From Marinibium conchae (lineage in GTDB: Bacteria > Pseudomonadota > Gammaproteobacteria > Enterobacterales > Alteromonadaceae), in NCBI RefSeq assembly GCF_015595035.1, contig NZ_JADNRN010000001.1, positions 186,001 through 250,000 of the forward strand: 64,000 nucleotides of DNA, in the 5' to 3' direction. Made by a program: the position numbers and the translations under genes. The notes beneath the pieces are model-generated. The model was not told where the DNA came from. It did not search any database and was given only the letters and a program-made list of their open reading frames with translations. Position 1 is the first letter of the stretch, and each line of letters begins with the position of its first letter. This document shows, piece by piece, positions 25,624-35,298 of this stretch.

Positions 25624-27468
25624 ATGCAGTCACTTGTTTCTCAATTTACTAATCAAATTCCATGGTCTGAGCTTTTGCAATCGGGCAATCGTATTTTTCT
25701 GGGCTCCAACGCGGGTATTCCTAACGCGCTTGTCGATAGCTTAATAGAGCACGGACGCAGTATCAAAGATCTGGAAGTAACCCATATCGGTACCTTATCA
25801 GATGAGCGCTGGGCGCTTCCTGAACACCAACATCAATTTAAAGTGAATACCTTTTTCATTCATGGCAAAGTGGTGCGTCAGGCTGTTGATGAAGGGCGTG
25901 CTGATTATACACCTTGTTTTTTATCGGAAGTGTCTAGTCTGTTTACGGACGACATATTGCCACTTGATGCAGCTTTGATAATGGTCAGTGAACCCGACGA
26001 GCTTGGCTACTGCTCGTTGGGGGTATCGGTAGACGTGGTAATGTCGGCAGCGCGCTCTGCGAAGAAAATTATTGCTCAGGTGAATCCTGCTATGCCAAGA
26101 ACAGCTGGGCACTCTTTTATTCACATATCGGAATTTGCTGCTTGTATCAAGCATGAGCAAGCTTTGCCTGAGATTATTCCTGCGCCCAAAAATGATATTT
26201 ACGAACGTATTGGGCAATATGTTGCCATGTTAGTGGAAGATGGCGCCACACTTCAGCTAGGTATTGGTAAAATTCCAGATGCTACTTTGCGCTACCTTAC
26301 AAAACACAAAGACCTAGGGATTCACAGTGAGATGATCAGCGATGGTGTGATTGATCTGATTAAAAGCGGTGTTATCAACAATAGAAAAAAGACTTTTCAC
26401 CCCGGTAAAGCGGTTGTGAGCTTTTGTATGGGAACTAAACGTTTATATGACTTCGTTCACAATAATCCTCACGTCGAGTTTTATCCAACTAGCTATGTAA
26501 ACAAACCCACCAACATCGCCAAAAACGACAAGTTAGTTTCTATCAATAGTGCTATTGAGGTTGATTTAACTGGGCAAGTGGTATCAGACTCCATCGGACA
26601 TGATTTTTATAGTGGCATTGGTGGGCAGGTCGACTTTGTTACCGGAGCCACTATCAGTAAGGGGGGAAAGCCTATCATTGCTTTACCTTCTACTGCCAAA
26701 AACGGCACACTTTCTCGTATCGTCGCCAATATTCAAGATGGCGCAGGGGTGGTGACTTCACGTGGCAATGTGCATTATGTGGTCACTGAGTTTGGTGTTG
26801 CGAGCTTAAAAGGTAAAAGTATACGAGAGCGTGCGCTGGAACTTATTCGCGTTGCTCACCCGAAGTTTCGCCAAAGCTTATTGGATTCGGTGCGCAAACA
26901 CTACTATGTACCAGATTATCAAACGCAATATCCAACAGATATTCCTGAGTTAGGAGAGCTCCAATTAAGCCCCATCAATATCGACGATGACAAGTTCTAC
27001 TTGCGACCGCTAAACCCTGCCGACGAACGTCGCTTGCAAGAGTTCTTCTACTCGCATACCAAAGAAACGCTGCGCCTTCGCTACAACTACATACCGCAGG
27101 GCATGAGCCGTCAAAACTCTTGCGAGCTCGTGAGTGTTGATCAGACTAAAGATGTGGCGTTAACCATTGTTAGTCAGCAAGGCTCCAAGATGAAAATTGA
27201 GGCGGTAGGGCGTTACTATCTTAATCAAGATAACTCCTGTGAAGTTGCTTTTGTTACACGCGAAAACATGCAAGGTAAAGGTATGGCGACAAGACTAATG
27301 AAGGAAATGATCAGTATTGCAACGCAGCGAGGCGTGAGCAAAATGGTCGCTTTTGTGCGCAGTGAAAATAAGCCCATGATATCGGTTTTTGAACAGTTTG
27401 AATTTAAGCGCGTATTTAACCCCGACCCAGCTGAAGTAGAGTTGATATTGTTTTTACAGGAGACATAG
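25624..27468 (+). CDS. Acetyl-CoA hydrolase/transferase fused to GNAT domain
   Basis: A 614-residue protein of two enzymes. Residues about 1-435 are a class I CoA-transferase of the acetyl-CoA hydrolase/4-hydroxybutyrate CoA-transferase group ('LQLGIGKIPDATL', 'IHSEMISDGVIDL', 'IGGQVDFVTGATISKGGK', and the probable catalytic Glu in 'VVTEFGVASLKGKS'). Residues about 445-614 are a GNAT acetyltransferase ('VAFVTRENMQGKGMATRLMKEM' with the Q/R-G-K-G-M-A acetyl-CoA loop). The TAG stop is followed at once by the ATG of an HDAC-like gene. The parallel with Pat, in which an acyl-CoA-binding domain is fused to a GNAT, suggests protein-lysine acetylation tuned by acetyl-CoA or acetate. This is inference. 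Confidence 0.9.
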   Translation: MQSLVSQFTNQIPWSELLQSGNRIFLGSNAGIPNALVDSLIEHGRSIKDLEVTHIGTLSDERWALPEHQHQFKVNTFFIHGKVVRQAVDEGRADYTPCFLSEVSSLFTDDILPLDAALIMVSEPDELGYCSLGVSVDVVMSAARSAKKIIAQVNPAMPRTAGHSFIHISEFAACIKHEQALPEIIPAPKNDIYERIGQYVAMLVEDGATLQLGIGKIPDATLRYLTKHKDLGIHSEMISDGVIDLIKSGVINNRKKTFHPGKAVVSFCMGTKRLYDFVHNNPHVEFYPTSYVNKPTNIAKNDKLVSINSAIEVDLTGQVVSDSIGHDFYSGIGGQVDFVTGATISKGGKPIIALPSTAKNGTLSRIVANIQDGAGVVTSRGNVHYVVTEFGVASLKGKSIRERALELIRVAHPKFRQSLLDSVRKHYYVPDYQTQYPTDIPELGELQLSPINIDDDKFYLRPLNPADERRLQEFFYSHTKETLRLRYNYIPQGMSRQNSCELVSVDQTKDVALTIVSQQGSKMKIEAVGRYYLNQDNSCEVAFVTRENMQGKGMATRLMKEMISIATQRGVSKMVAFVRSENKPMISVFEQFEFKRVFNPDPAEVELILFLQET

Positions 27469-28410
27469 ATGTCGTTAGTGTTGGTAGGTAGCCCAGCGTG
27501 TTTACTACACGATATGGACCCAGAACATCCCGAACAACCGGCCAGATTGCATAGTATCAACGACCAGCTTTTAATATCGGGCGTAGAGCTGAGCTTGCAA
27601 TTCCTCGACTCGCAAGCCGCAACTAAAGAGCAACTATTACTCGCTCACGATAAAGACTTCGTTGAAGAAGTCTTCAATAAGTCACCCTCTGAAGGTCAGC
27701 AATGGCTTGATGATGATACCTTAATGATGCCCCATTCTTTAACGGCTGCTTTACATGCTGCCGGAGCAGGTATCGAGGCGGTGAACAAGGTGCTCCCGAG
27801 AGAAGAGGAGTGCCCCGAATTTATGCCTGTAACCACTGCATTTTGCGCCGTACGCCCACCAGGCCATCATGCAGAGCATGCCAGATCCGGAGGCTTTTGT
27901 ATTTTCAATAATATCGCGATTGCCGCCCGCTATGCATTAGAGGTGCGTGGTTTAAAAAGAGTGGCTATCGTTGATTTTGACGTGCATCATGGAAACGGTA
28001 CAGAAGATATATTCAAAGACGACGATAGGGTCATGTTTTGTTCGTCCTTTCAGCATCCTTTTTATCCTTTTAGCGGCACTGATACAACAAAAGCCCATAT
28101 TATCAATACTCCTATACCGGCGGGTACAAAAGGCAGCGAGTATCGCGAATTAGTGCATCATTGGTTTGCAAAGCTTGATGAGTTCAAACCCGAGTTATTA
28201 TTTATATCTGCCGGCTTTGATGCTCATGCCGAGGACGATTTGGGGCATCTACGCTTGCAAGAAGCCGACTATGAGTGGATAAGTTATGAGCTTAAGGCGA
28301 TTGCTGATAAGCACTGTGAAGGCCGAATTGTGTCAATGCTCGAGGGCGGATATGCTCTGGGTGCCTTGGCTCGAAGTGTGCTCACTCATATTAAAGTGTT
28401 AATGGCTTAA
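27469..28410 (+). CDS. Histone-deacetylase-family (AcuC-like) deacetylase
   Basis: A 313-residue zinc amidohydrolase of the class I/II histone deacetylase fold. Opening motif 'HDMDPEHPEQPARL', the active-site 'RPPGHHAEHA', zinc ligands Asp and His in 'VDFDVHHGNGTEDIF', the third zinc Asp in 'SAGFDAHAED', and the transition-state Tyr in 'LEGGYAL'. All catalytic residues are present, so it should be active on an acetylated amine: acetyl-lysine in proteins, or small acetylated polyamines. It is coupled with the preceding CoA-transferase-GNAT gene, with no gap. In Bacillus, AcuC with the GNAT AcuA controls acetyl-CoA synthetase, and an acs gene lies 4.3 kb downstream here. Confidence 0.93.
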   Translation: MSLVLVGSPACLLHDMDPEHPEQPARLHSINDQLLISGVELSLQFLDSQAATKEQLLLAHDKDFVEEVFNKSPSEGQQWLDDDTLMMPHSLTAALHAAGAGIEAVNKVLPREEECPEFMPVTTAFCAVRPPGHHAEHARSGGFCIFNNIAIAARYALEVRGLKRVAIVDFDVHHGNGTEDIFKDDDRVMFCSSFQHPFYPFSGTDTTKAHIINTPIPAGTKGSEYRELVHHWFAKLDEFKPELLFISAGFDAHAEDDLGHLRLQEADYEWISYELKAIADKHCEGRIVSMLEGGYALGALARSVLTHIKVLMA

Positions 28411-28512
28411 GCTTGGTCGACAGAAAGCTTGTATCTTTTTTCAATATTGTTCCGTATTTCTTCTACAATAACACGGTATTTTATCATTTAGACCAAAATC
28501 TAGGAGCAAGGA

Positions 28513-29565
28513 ATGAAATATTCACCATTGGGTAGCTCGGGCTTGTCTGTATCGCGTGTGTGCTTGGGGAGTATGACTTGGGGCGTCCAGAATAATCAGA
28601 GCGATGCCGACGCACAGATCCAATATGCTATCGACAACGGCGTTAACTTTATTGATACGGCTGAGATGTATCCGGTACCGCCGTCAGAACAAACACATGG
28701 TGATACTGAAGCTATTATAGGCGATTGGTTATCAAGAAATGCCAGTAAGCGTTCGGATATCATTATTGCAAGCAAAATTGCAGGGCCTGGCTTTCCCTAT
28801 GTGCGCGACAACTCAATGATCAGTGGTGCAACTATTCAACAGGCGCTCGATGACTCGCTGCAAAGGTTGCAGACAGATTATATCGATGTTTATCAGTTAC
28901 ACTGGCCAAATAGAATCTCTCCACATTTTGGAAAGCATTGGCCAAATCAAGTGCTTGCTACTGAGCAAGATGTTAGGGCTGAGCGCGATCGTATGCGCGA
29001 TATTGTGCAGGGCTTAGGACTAGCCATTCAAGCAGGAAAAATAAAGCATTGGGGTTTATCTGACGACACGCCTTGGGGCATTCATACTTATCTACAGCTT
29101 TGCGACGAACTCGGTGTGCCAAAGCCGGTATCGATTCAAAATGAGTTCAACCTATTACATGTTAAAGATTGGCCTTATCTTATTGAGTCATGTGTGTTTG
29201 AAGATATTGCTTACTTGCCTTGGTCGCCATTATCTGGCGGTATGCTGTCGGGGAAATACATCGGTGGCGCTAGGCCCAAAGGAAGCCGTTGGACAATGAT
29301 GCAACGTAACGGCTTATTTAGGAACACGCAACACGCGGAAGACGCCGTAGTGGCTTATTGTGAGATTGCGAAGAAGCACGGTATAAGCCCTAGTCAGTTG
29401 GCATTAGCTTGGTGCGATCAAGTTGATGGCGTTACATCAACCATTATTGGAGCAACGAATTTGCCTCAGTTGGAAGAAAACATTGCAGCTTTTGACATGA
29501 CACTGTCACAAGATTGTGTAGATGCTGTGCTTGAGACATTGCAGAAATACAGTATGCCATTCTAG
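28513..29565 (+). CDS. Aldo/keto reductase (Tas-like)
   Basis: A 350-residue NADP(H)-dependent aldo/keto reductase. The TIM-barrel family motifs are visible: 'LGSMTWGVQNN', 'INLIDTAEMYPVPP'-like block here as 'VNFIDTAEMYPVPPSE' with catalytic Asp and Tyr, 'DYIDVYQLHWPNR' with the active-site His, 'KIKHWGLSDDTPWG', and 'IIGATNLPQLEENI' for cofactor binding. The N-terminal third closely resembles E. coli Tas. The substrate is unknown. An AGGAGC-like ribosome site precedes the ATG, and about 100 bases separate it from the deacetylase gene, so it may have its own promoter. Confidence 0.92.
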   Translation: MKYSPLGSSGLSVSRVCLGSMTWGVQNNQSDADAQIQYAIDNGVNFIDTAEMYPVPPSEQTHGDTEAIIGDWLSRNASKRSDIIIASKIAGPGFPYVRDNSMISGATIQQALDDSLQRLQTDYIDVYQLHWPNRISPHFGKHWPNQVLATEQDVRAERDRMRDIVQGLGLAIQAGKIKHWGLSDDTPWGIHTYLQLCDELGVPKPVSIQNEFNLLHVKDWPYLIESCVFEDIAYLPWSPLSGGMLSGKYIGGARPKGSRWTMMQRNGLFRNTQHAEDAVVAYCEIAKKHGISPSQLALAWCDQVDGVTSTIIGATNLPQLEENIAAFDMTLSQDCVDAVLETLQKYSMPF

Positions 29566-29662
29566 TAAGTGCCGTGTTGCGGTTATTGCTGATTTTATAG
29601 AAAACTCTGCGCTCCGTTCTCGAATAAACCTAGGTTTTTTTAAGGGCGGAGCAAGTTTATGT

Positions 29663-30832
29663 TCAACTATTTAAGTTTAACTTTTCTACTATCTCACCTA
29701 CATCGTGTTTGAATTTAGCATTGCGTAAGGTGCTATTAATTTGGCCTAATTCATAACGTTCAACTTGATCCTGAGAATAATACAGCGCCTCATTAAGTGT
29801 TTCTGCGAAACTAATTTCTTCAAAATCAATGTTATCCATCGCACGCTCAAACACAATAATGTCGGTTAAGCGACAAATTATATAACTGAATAAAGCCACT
29901 TTTTGTTGCTCTTCGTCTAATTGGCTTGAGTCCAATTTATTAACCAGCGCTAGAGCGTTGGCACCTAAACTATCAATGATTTCGGTGGGCAACTTCGCGT
30001 TTGCAGCGAAGACTTTTGCCATTATTGAAGGGTTAGTTCCAAGCATGTTCTGTATGTTCTGTAGTCTTTCAAAGTATGGACTGAAGTCGAGGTAGAACTC
30101 AGCAATTTCAGGCTTGGCAGCCAGCAGTGATATGTCGCCAAGATAATCTAATAAACAACGCGTCGAAAGCTCGGCAGAGTTTTCTAATTTCATGTCCTTT
30201 GCGACTAATAAGCCGATCGAGCTTGCTAAAAAGCTTGCCTTCCAAATGCGATGGTATGCTTTCTTTTGTTCTTGAGTAGTAAAATCGGCGCTGTGTTCCA
30301 GTGCAAACTGCATCGAGATGTTTTTGGCTTGTAGAACCCCCAAATACACCACTGCATGGTTAATAGTTGTGATCGACTTTTGTAGCGCGAACAAAGAGGA
30401 ATTTGCCACATTAATCACTTTCACTACCAACTCAGGATCTTTTTTGACAATGTCGAGTAATTCTTGCGGGTCGCTAATGTCTCGTGTTAAAGACATTAAT
30501 AGAGGATGTGGCTTTTTGAGGCTAGATGCTTCTAAGAGGAATTGCTTCTGTTCTTCATCCGCAATATCTTCAAGCAATTCAAAATTAAGTAAGGCTTCAC
30601 TCGGTTCTGGGATGTCTTTAGCGTCGCGAAGTTTGAGGCTTGGTACAGTGTCTTTTTCTAAACCGACGAAGCTTTGCGCTTTGCTAGTTCTCTTTTTTGA
30701 CGGGTTCTGTGTCTCAATAGTCGACTTCTTGCCCATTGCGTATAAGTATACTATTAACAGAAGAATAAGCACCAAGCCCACAGCGACGCTCGAGTACATG
30801 ATAAGATTTGTTGAGGTAATGTCTGGTGACAC
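29663..30832 (-). CDS. Membrane-anchored HDOD-domain protein
   Basis: A 389-residue protein with one N-terminal membrane helix (about 11-31) and a basic linker. The remainder is an HDOD domain: 'HPLLMSLTRDISDPQELLDIV', 'KVINVANSSLFALQKSITTINHAVVYLG' (in parts 'VINVANSSLF' and 'ITTINHAVVYLG'), the family signature. HDOD proteins are linked to signalling and cell-cycle or virulence control, often without the catalytic HD residues; a membrane anchor is not common. It starts at GTG 30832 (weak ribosome site) or at ATG 30799, just before the helix. It is alone, convergent with the aldo/keto reductase. Confidence 0.82.
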   Translation of the reverse strand: MSPDITSTNLIMYSSVAVGLVLILLLIVYLYAMGKKSTIETQNPSKKRTSKAQSFVGLEKDTVPSLKLRDAKDIPEPSEALLNFELLEDIADEEQKQFLLEASSLKKPHPLLMSLTRDISDPQELLDIVKKDPELVVKVINVANSSLFALQKSITTINHAVVYLGVLQAKNISMQFALEHSADFTTQEQKKAYHRIWKASFLASSIGLLVAKDMKLENSAELSTRCLLDYLGDISLLAAKPEIAEFYLDFSPYFERLQNIQNMLGTNPSIMAKVFAANAKLPTEIIDSLGANALALVNKLDSSQLDEEQQKVALFSYIICRLTDIIVFERAMDNIDFEEISFAETLNEALYYSQDQVERYELGQINSTLRNAKFKHDVGEIVEKLNLNS

Positions 30833-31013
30833 GCTTTAGCTCTGCAATGTGAGTATTTTTATAGATATTACAACAGGAAAGAGCATATTTCCTGCATAGT
30901 TATTAATCTAAAGGTATGTTTTTCTACAACATTAGTCTGTTAACTAAGCAAATTGCTGCACATCATCGCAATAATGTGGTGATCTTTTGCCTATTTCATC
31001 TGCAAGTATTGTC

Positions 31014-31051
31014 AAAAAATCAGGCTCACTTTTGCTTGAAAAAGCGAGCCT
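31014..31051 (-). terminator. Terminator of the DcaP-like porin gene
   Basis: Read on the minus strand, AGGCTCGCTTTT pairs with AAAAGTGAGCCT (one mismatch) and is followed by GATTTTTT. It lies about 30 bases beyond the porin stop. Confidence 0.8.
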
Positions 31052-31082
31052 CTTTTTTCGGCAGTGTATGTTTGCATGGCTT

Positions 31083-32252
31083 TTAAAAAGCATACTTCAT
31101 TGAAAACTGCAGACGTGTCATGTCGCCATCCAGTCCAGATTCAATTTCTCTGGTAGCTTGCTTAATTTCAGCCCCAACAGTGATTTTTTTAGTCGGCGAA
31201 TATAACAAGTTTGCACTCATACTACTTGTGGCTGAGTTAACTCCTAAGCCAGTTAACGCTGTGTCATTATCTATCGTCAGTTGGGCATAGGTCACACTCG
31301 AGCGCATTTTTGAATTCCATAGGTGGCGGTACGACAGCGCAAATGCAGTTGAATCGATGCTTTTCAAATTACCATTGGCATCAAGGACCGCCCCATTAGC
31401 TGTATTAAGAGCAACATAGCGACCAAGCCCCGAGCCCGAGGTTAAAGATATACGAAGGTCATCGCCATTATCAAAATTAATTTTTGAGTTAATACTGACG
31501 CCCGCAGAGCTTGCACTGTCATCAATAAGATCACCCTCTACGTAGCGCAGTTGGCGAACAATACCTGCAACCGACAAATGTCCCCAATCAGCCTTATGCG
31601 TATATCGCACAACAGCATCAGGTAACGATGAGTCATCTGATACGATTCTTGTACCACCACCGAATGGTGTAATGGTGGACTCAGAATTCTCAAGAGCGAA
31701 CTCCCATGCACCACTTTGATAACGAACTAAGGCTTGACGATCGAAGGCAACACCATCAGGAACGCCAATAAAATCCAAGGTTTCAGGGAGGGTCTTAACA
31801 TCTTGGAAAGTGGTCCAAGTTTGGCCGACCGTCCATGCTTTATATTTAATAAAACCATGTCGAATGCGCGGAACGTAAGAGTTACTGACTCGTTCATTAC
31901 CACCAGGCGTCACTAGGAAGTCAATTTCAAGCACGCCAGTTATGGTGTCTCCTTCGTCAGTTTTCGTTGTAGAGGTAAATTGAAAGCGACTTTGTTTGGC
32001 GTGTGCGTCAAATTGAGTACTTTCTTTTATGCCGCCGACAGGTGTCAGCCCCGGAATGTAAAAATCGCGACCAACACTTTGGCTGCTAAGTGTGCCATCA
32101 GAATATGAGCTGAATATTGCATCAGCTTTAATATAGCCAGAGAATTTCACTTCAGAATTTGCTAGTAGATCTGCCTGAGCATGTAGTGAAACACTAGACA
32201 TTCCTAGTGCTACAGACACTGCAATAGCATACTTAGTTATTAAATTTTTCAT
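31083..32252 (-). CDS. DcaP-like trimeric outer-membrane porin
   Basis: A 389-residue outer-membrane channel with a signal peptide (about 1-27, ending 'HAQA'), then beta-strand-rich sequence. Features of the DcaP family: 'VKFSGYIKADAIFS' at the mature start, 'SRFQFTSTTKTDEG', 'RIRHGFIKYKAWTVGQTWTTFQD' (in parts 'RHGFIKYKAWTVGQTW'), and a C-terminal strand ending in Phe ('FSMKYAF'). DcaP proteins pass carboxylates. The promoter region has the same two-part motif, at the same distance, as the DUF4212/symporter operon at 39744. I infer it belongs to the acetate-responsive set and admits acetate or other small acids. Confidence 0.85.
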   Translation of the reverse strand: MKNLITKYAIAVSVALGMSSVSLHAQADLLANSEVKFSGYIKADAIFSSYSDGTLSSQSVGRDFYIPGLTPVGGIKESTQFDAHAKQSRFQFTSTTKTDEGDTITGVLEIDFLVTPGGNERVSNSYVPRIRHGFIKYKAWTVGQTWTTFQDVKTLPETLDFIGVPDGVAFDRQALVRYQSGAWEFALENSESTITPFGGGTRIVSDDSSLPDAVVRYTHKADWGHLSVAGIVRQLRYVEGDLIDDSASSAGVSINSKINFDNGDDLRISLTSGSGLGRYVALNTANGAVLDANGNLKSIDSTAFALSYRHLWNSKMRSSVTYAQLTIDNDTALTGLGVNSATSSMSANLLYSPTKKITVGAEIKQATREIESGLDGDMTRLQFSMKYAF

Positions 32253-32680
32253 GTTCGGACTCGTTTGTTAATTTAGTGTAAAGGTATGGTTAATCAGGAG
32301 TAATATTACTAAGCTTGCTAGAATTGCAAATTAGCCCATGGTCTATAAGACTAAGGTCGTAGGGTCGTCGCTCGCGCTGTATTTTAAGCTCGAATGTATG
32401 AATTAGTGAAACAAAGTCAATGGCTTAGAACACAGCTGAATTTGCTTTTAGTGCTAGCTAGGCGTTGGCGCAAATGTTAACTTATAGCATTCGAGCTGTT
32501 AATGCAGAGTCTGATACCAAAGTCGCATTTTGGTTTGCGGGCATCGGTATATGGTAGTGGTATGTTGTCGTTAATCTTTTTAGCCAATACTTTTAATTAG
32601 CGCTTGAGCGCTCAGCAGCCTTTTTGTTGAGAAGTGACTTTCAGCGTCGTAGATAAGAACGTAATCAAGGAGACTACTTT
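32253..32680. other. Divergent promoter region between the porin gene and acs
   Basis: A 428-base region with no gene. It holds the porin promoter motif (32328-32362) and, nearer acs, an inverted repeat ACCAAA-N7-TTTGGT (32516-32534) about 150 bases before the acs start. The acs promoter itself cannot be placed with confidence. Confidence 0.5.
32328..32362 (-). promoter_or_regulatory. Shared acetate-module motif, porin promoter copy
   Basis: On the minus strand the order is CTACGAC (32362-32356), then GACCATGG (32343-32336), then CTAATTT (32334-32328). The first base of GACCATGG lies 91 bases from the porin ATG. The copy before the DUF4212 gene has the same parts, order and 91-base distance; only the spacing between the two parts differs (19 against 13 bases, start to start). 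Likely a binding site for a common regulator, with CrbR the best candidate. Confidence 0.5.
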
Positions 32681-34624
32681 ATGTCGGCCAACAAACTTTA
32701 CCCCGTACCGCAAGCGTATAAACAAGATACCCTCCTTACGCCCGACCAATATAATGCGATGTACGAGCAGTCAATAAATGACCCTGAAGCCTTTTGGTCA
32801 CAGCAGATGACTCAGTTGGATTGGTATAAGCTTCCTTCGATCATCAAAAACACAAGCTTTGACTCACAAGACTTATCAATTAAGTGGTTTGAAGATGGTG
32901 AGTTAAATGCCAGCTACAATTGTATAGATCGTCACCTTGCGACTCGTGCAAAGAAAACTGCACTTTTTTGGGAAGGTGATTCTCCTGAACACTCGCAAGA
33001 GGTTAGCTACCAAGAGCTTCATTACGAAGTGTGTAAGTTAGCTAATGGTTTAAAAAAACTTGGAGTTAACAAGGGCGACCGCGTAGCGCTGTATATGCCA
33101 ATGGTGCCGCAAGCAGCTTATGCCATGTTAGCTTGTGCACGCATTGGGGCCGTACATTCAGTGATATTTGGGGGCTTCTCACCGAATGCGATTGCAGACC
33201 GAATTAACGACAGCTCAGCTAAGGTGGTGATTACCTGTGATGAGGGTCGCAGAGCAGGTAAGTCTGTTCCATTGAAGGCTAACGTCGATAAAGCCTTGGC
33301 AAATGGCGCATGTCCGTCAATTGACGCGGTTGTTGTGCATAAGCTAACCGGCGGAGCGGTAGAGACCTCTGCTGTCGACGTGTGGTGGCATGAGCTAACC
33401 GAAGACTGCTCAGGGCAATGTGAGCCTGAAGTGATGAATGCTGAAGACCCTTTATTTATTCTCTATACATCGGGCTCTACCGGTCAACCTAAAGGCGTGG
33501 TGCATACCACTGGTGGTTATTTGCTATGGACTAGCATGACGTTTAAATATGCCTTTGATTATCGCGAAGACGATGTGTTTTGGTGTTCTGCTGATGTGGG
33601 TTGGGTTACAGGTCATAGCTACATCGTATACGGGCCACTATCGAATGGTGCTTCCCAAGTATTTTTTGAGGGTGTACCAACTTACCCCGATGTGCGCCGT
33701 GTTGCTCAAATCGTCGAAAAGTACAAGGTAGCATCACTGTATACAGCGCCAACAGCGATTCGAGCGTTGATGGCGCACGGCGATAAACCCGTGGAAGGCT
33801 GCGATCTATCATCGTTGCGTATATTGGGATCAGTGGGCGAGCCAATTAATCCTGAAGCGTGGGAATGGTATTACAGAACCATTGGCGAGAGTCGCTGCCC
33901 TATTATTGATACTTGGTGGCAGACGGAAACCGGAGGCATGATGATTACACCATTACCTACGGTTCATGATTTAAAACCGGGCTCCGCGACAAGGCCAATG
34001 TTCGGTATTCAACCCGCCTTGTTTGACGCCGATGGCAATGAGTTGCAAGGAGTCGCTGAAGGCAACTTGGTTATTAAAGATAGCTGGCCCAGCCAAGCGA
34101 GAACGGTATACGGTGATCATAAGCGTTTTATCGAAACCTACTTCTCGGCTTATGAGGGTGTGTATTTTACGGGTGATGGTTGTCGTCGTGACGAAGATAA
34201 CTATTACTGGATAACCGGCAGAGTTGATGATGTCTTGAACGTGTCTGGTCATCGCCTTGGCACTGCTGAAATTGAAAGTGCCTTGGTAGCCCACAAAGAT
34301 GTGGCTGAAGCCGCCGTTGTTGGTTACCCACACGATATCAAAGGGCAGGGAATATATGTTTATATCACTCCGAATGAGGGGGTAGAGGTAACCACGGAAC
34401 TCACTGATGATATTCGTAAGTGGGTGCGTAGCGAGCTGAGCCCGATTGCTAGCCCGGATATGATTCAGTGGACGGGTGGTTTACCAAAAACTCGCTCGGG
34501 CAAAATAATGCGCAGGATTTTGCGTAAAATCGCCGCGAATGAGCATGAACAACTCGGCGATACATCAACCTTGGCCGACCCTTCTGTCGTTGATACACTT
34601 ATCGAAGAAAGGTTAAATAAGTAA
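32681..34624 (+). CDS. acs: Acetyl-CoA synthetase (AMP-forming)
   Basis: Activates acetate with ATP and CoA to acetyl-CoA through an acetyl-AMP intermediate; cytoplasmic, high-affinity acetate uptake. 647 residues, normal length. 'DPEAFW' at the N-terminus, the P-loop-like '[15 protein letters not shown]' (about 261-275), '[10 protein letters not shown]', '[20 protein letters not shown]' (core 'TGDGCRRD'), and the C-terminal '[11 protein letters not shown]' with the adenylation lysine at about residue 608. This lysine is acetylated to switch off the enzyme in other bacteria. The crbR regulator gene follows after 11 bases. The catalytic lysine makes regulation by the GNAT/deacetylase pair at 25624-28410 possible. 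Confidence 0.97.
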   Translation: MSANKLYPVPQAYKQDTLLTPDQYNAMYEQSINDPEAFWSQQMTQLDWYKLPSIIKNTSFDSQDLSIKWFEDGELNASYNCIDRHLATRAKKTALFWEGDSPEHSQEVSYQELHYEVCKLANGLKKLGVNKGDRVALYMPMVPQAAYAMLACARIGAVHSVIFGGFSPNAIADRINDSSAKVVITCDEGRRAGKSVPLKANVDKALANGACPSIDAVVVHKLTGGAVETSAVDVWWHELTEDCSGQCEPEVMNAEDPLFILYTSGSTGQPKGVVHTTGGYLLWTSMTFKYAFDYREDDVFWCSADVGWVTGHSYIVYGPLSNGASQVFFEGVPTYPDVRRVAQIVEKYKVASLYTAPTAIRALMAHGDKPVEGCDLSSLRILGSVGEPINPEAWEWYYRTIGESRCPIIDTWWQTETGGMMITPLPTVHDLKPGSATRPMFGIQPALFDADGNELQGVAEGNLVIKDSWPSQARTVYGDHKRFIETYFSAYEGVYFTGDGCRRDEDNYYWITGRVDDVLNVSGHRLGTAEIESALVAHKDVAEAAVVGYPHDIKGQGIYVYITPNEGVEVTTELTDDIRKWVRSELSPIASPDMIQWTGGLPKTRSGKIMRRILRKIAANEHEQLGDTSTLADPSVVDTLIEERLNK

Positions 34625-34635
34625 AAGGACACAGT

Positions 34636-35280
34636 ATGGTAAACCTGCTTATTGCAGACGACCATCCGCTTTACAGAGACGCCCTCAAAGGGGCGTTGAA
34701 TTTAGCGTTGAAAGATCTGAATATTGTTGAAGCTGGCAACTTAAACGAAACTGTTGCTATATTAGAAGCACAAGATATTGATCTGCTACTGCTCGACCTA
34801 CACATGCCAGGTAGCAGTGATTTGTTTGGGCTTTTGCACATACAAAAAACCTTTCCTGGGCTGCCAATTGCAGTGGTATCAGGCACAGAAGATACGGCAT
34901 TGATATCTAAAGTTGTCGGCCTTGGTGCGATGGGCTTTATTCCCAAAACAGCAAGCGCTCAAGAAATCAATGATGCCGTAAACACAATGCTGGAAGGAGA
35001 TGTTTGGGTACCAGAAACACTGCGCCAGCAAATTGAGCAAGTGGATGAACACTTTTCAATTTTGGCTGAAAATGTCGCAAGCTTAACCCCTTCACAATAC
35101 AAAGTACTTTGCTATATGCGTGATGGCCTTCTAAATAAACAAATAGCTTACAATTTAGATATTGCTGAAGCGACAGTAAAAGCGCATGTTACCGCTATCT
35201 TTAGAAAACTAGGTATTAACAATCGTACACAAGCTGTCCTAATTGCAACTGAACTGCAACTAGAGCCGCCAGCTCACTAA
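34636..35280 (+). CDS. crbR: LuxR-type response regulator CrbR (acetate switch)
   Basis: A 214-residue regulator: receiver domain ('LLIADDHPLYRDAL', phospho-Asp54 in 'LLLLDLHMPGSSD', Lys in 'GFIPKTA') and a C-terminal LuxR helix-turn-helix ('LTPSQYKVLCYMRDGLLNKQIA', core 'GLLNKQIAYNLDIAEATVK'). In Vibrio, Pseudomonas and Shewanella, CrbR (also called ErdR/MxtR partner) with the symporter-kinase CrbS activates acs. Here crbR is directly downstream of acs (ribosome site AAAGGA) and crbS lies 0.9 kb further. So it probably forms an autoregulated acs-crbR operon. Assignment rests on context plus family. Confidence 0.88.
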   Translation: MVNLLIADDHPLYRDALKGALNLALKDLNIVEAGNLNETVAILEAQDIDLLLLDLHMPGSSDLFGLLHIQKTFPGLPIAVVSGTEDTALISKVVGLGAMGFIPKTASAQEINDAVNTMLEGDVWVPETLRQQIEQVDEHFSILAENVASLTPSQYKVLCYMRDGLLNKQIAYNLDIAEATVKAHVTAIFRKLGINNRTQAVLIATELQLEPPAH

Positions 35281-35298
35281 CATGAGAAGCGGGCTTAT

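Noticed and set aside
29611-29652. Hairpin GCTCCGTTCT / AGGGCGGAGC between the aldo/keto reductase and HDOD genes
   Set aside because: The loop is long (about 22 bases), two G-T pairs are needed and no T-run follows, so a terminator call is not supported.
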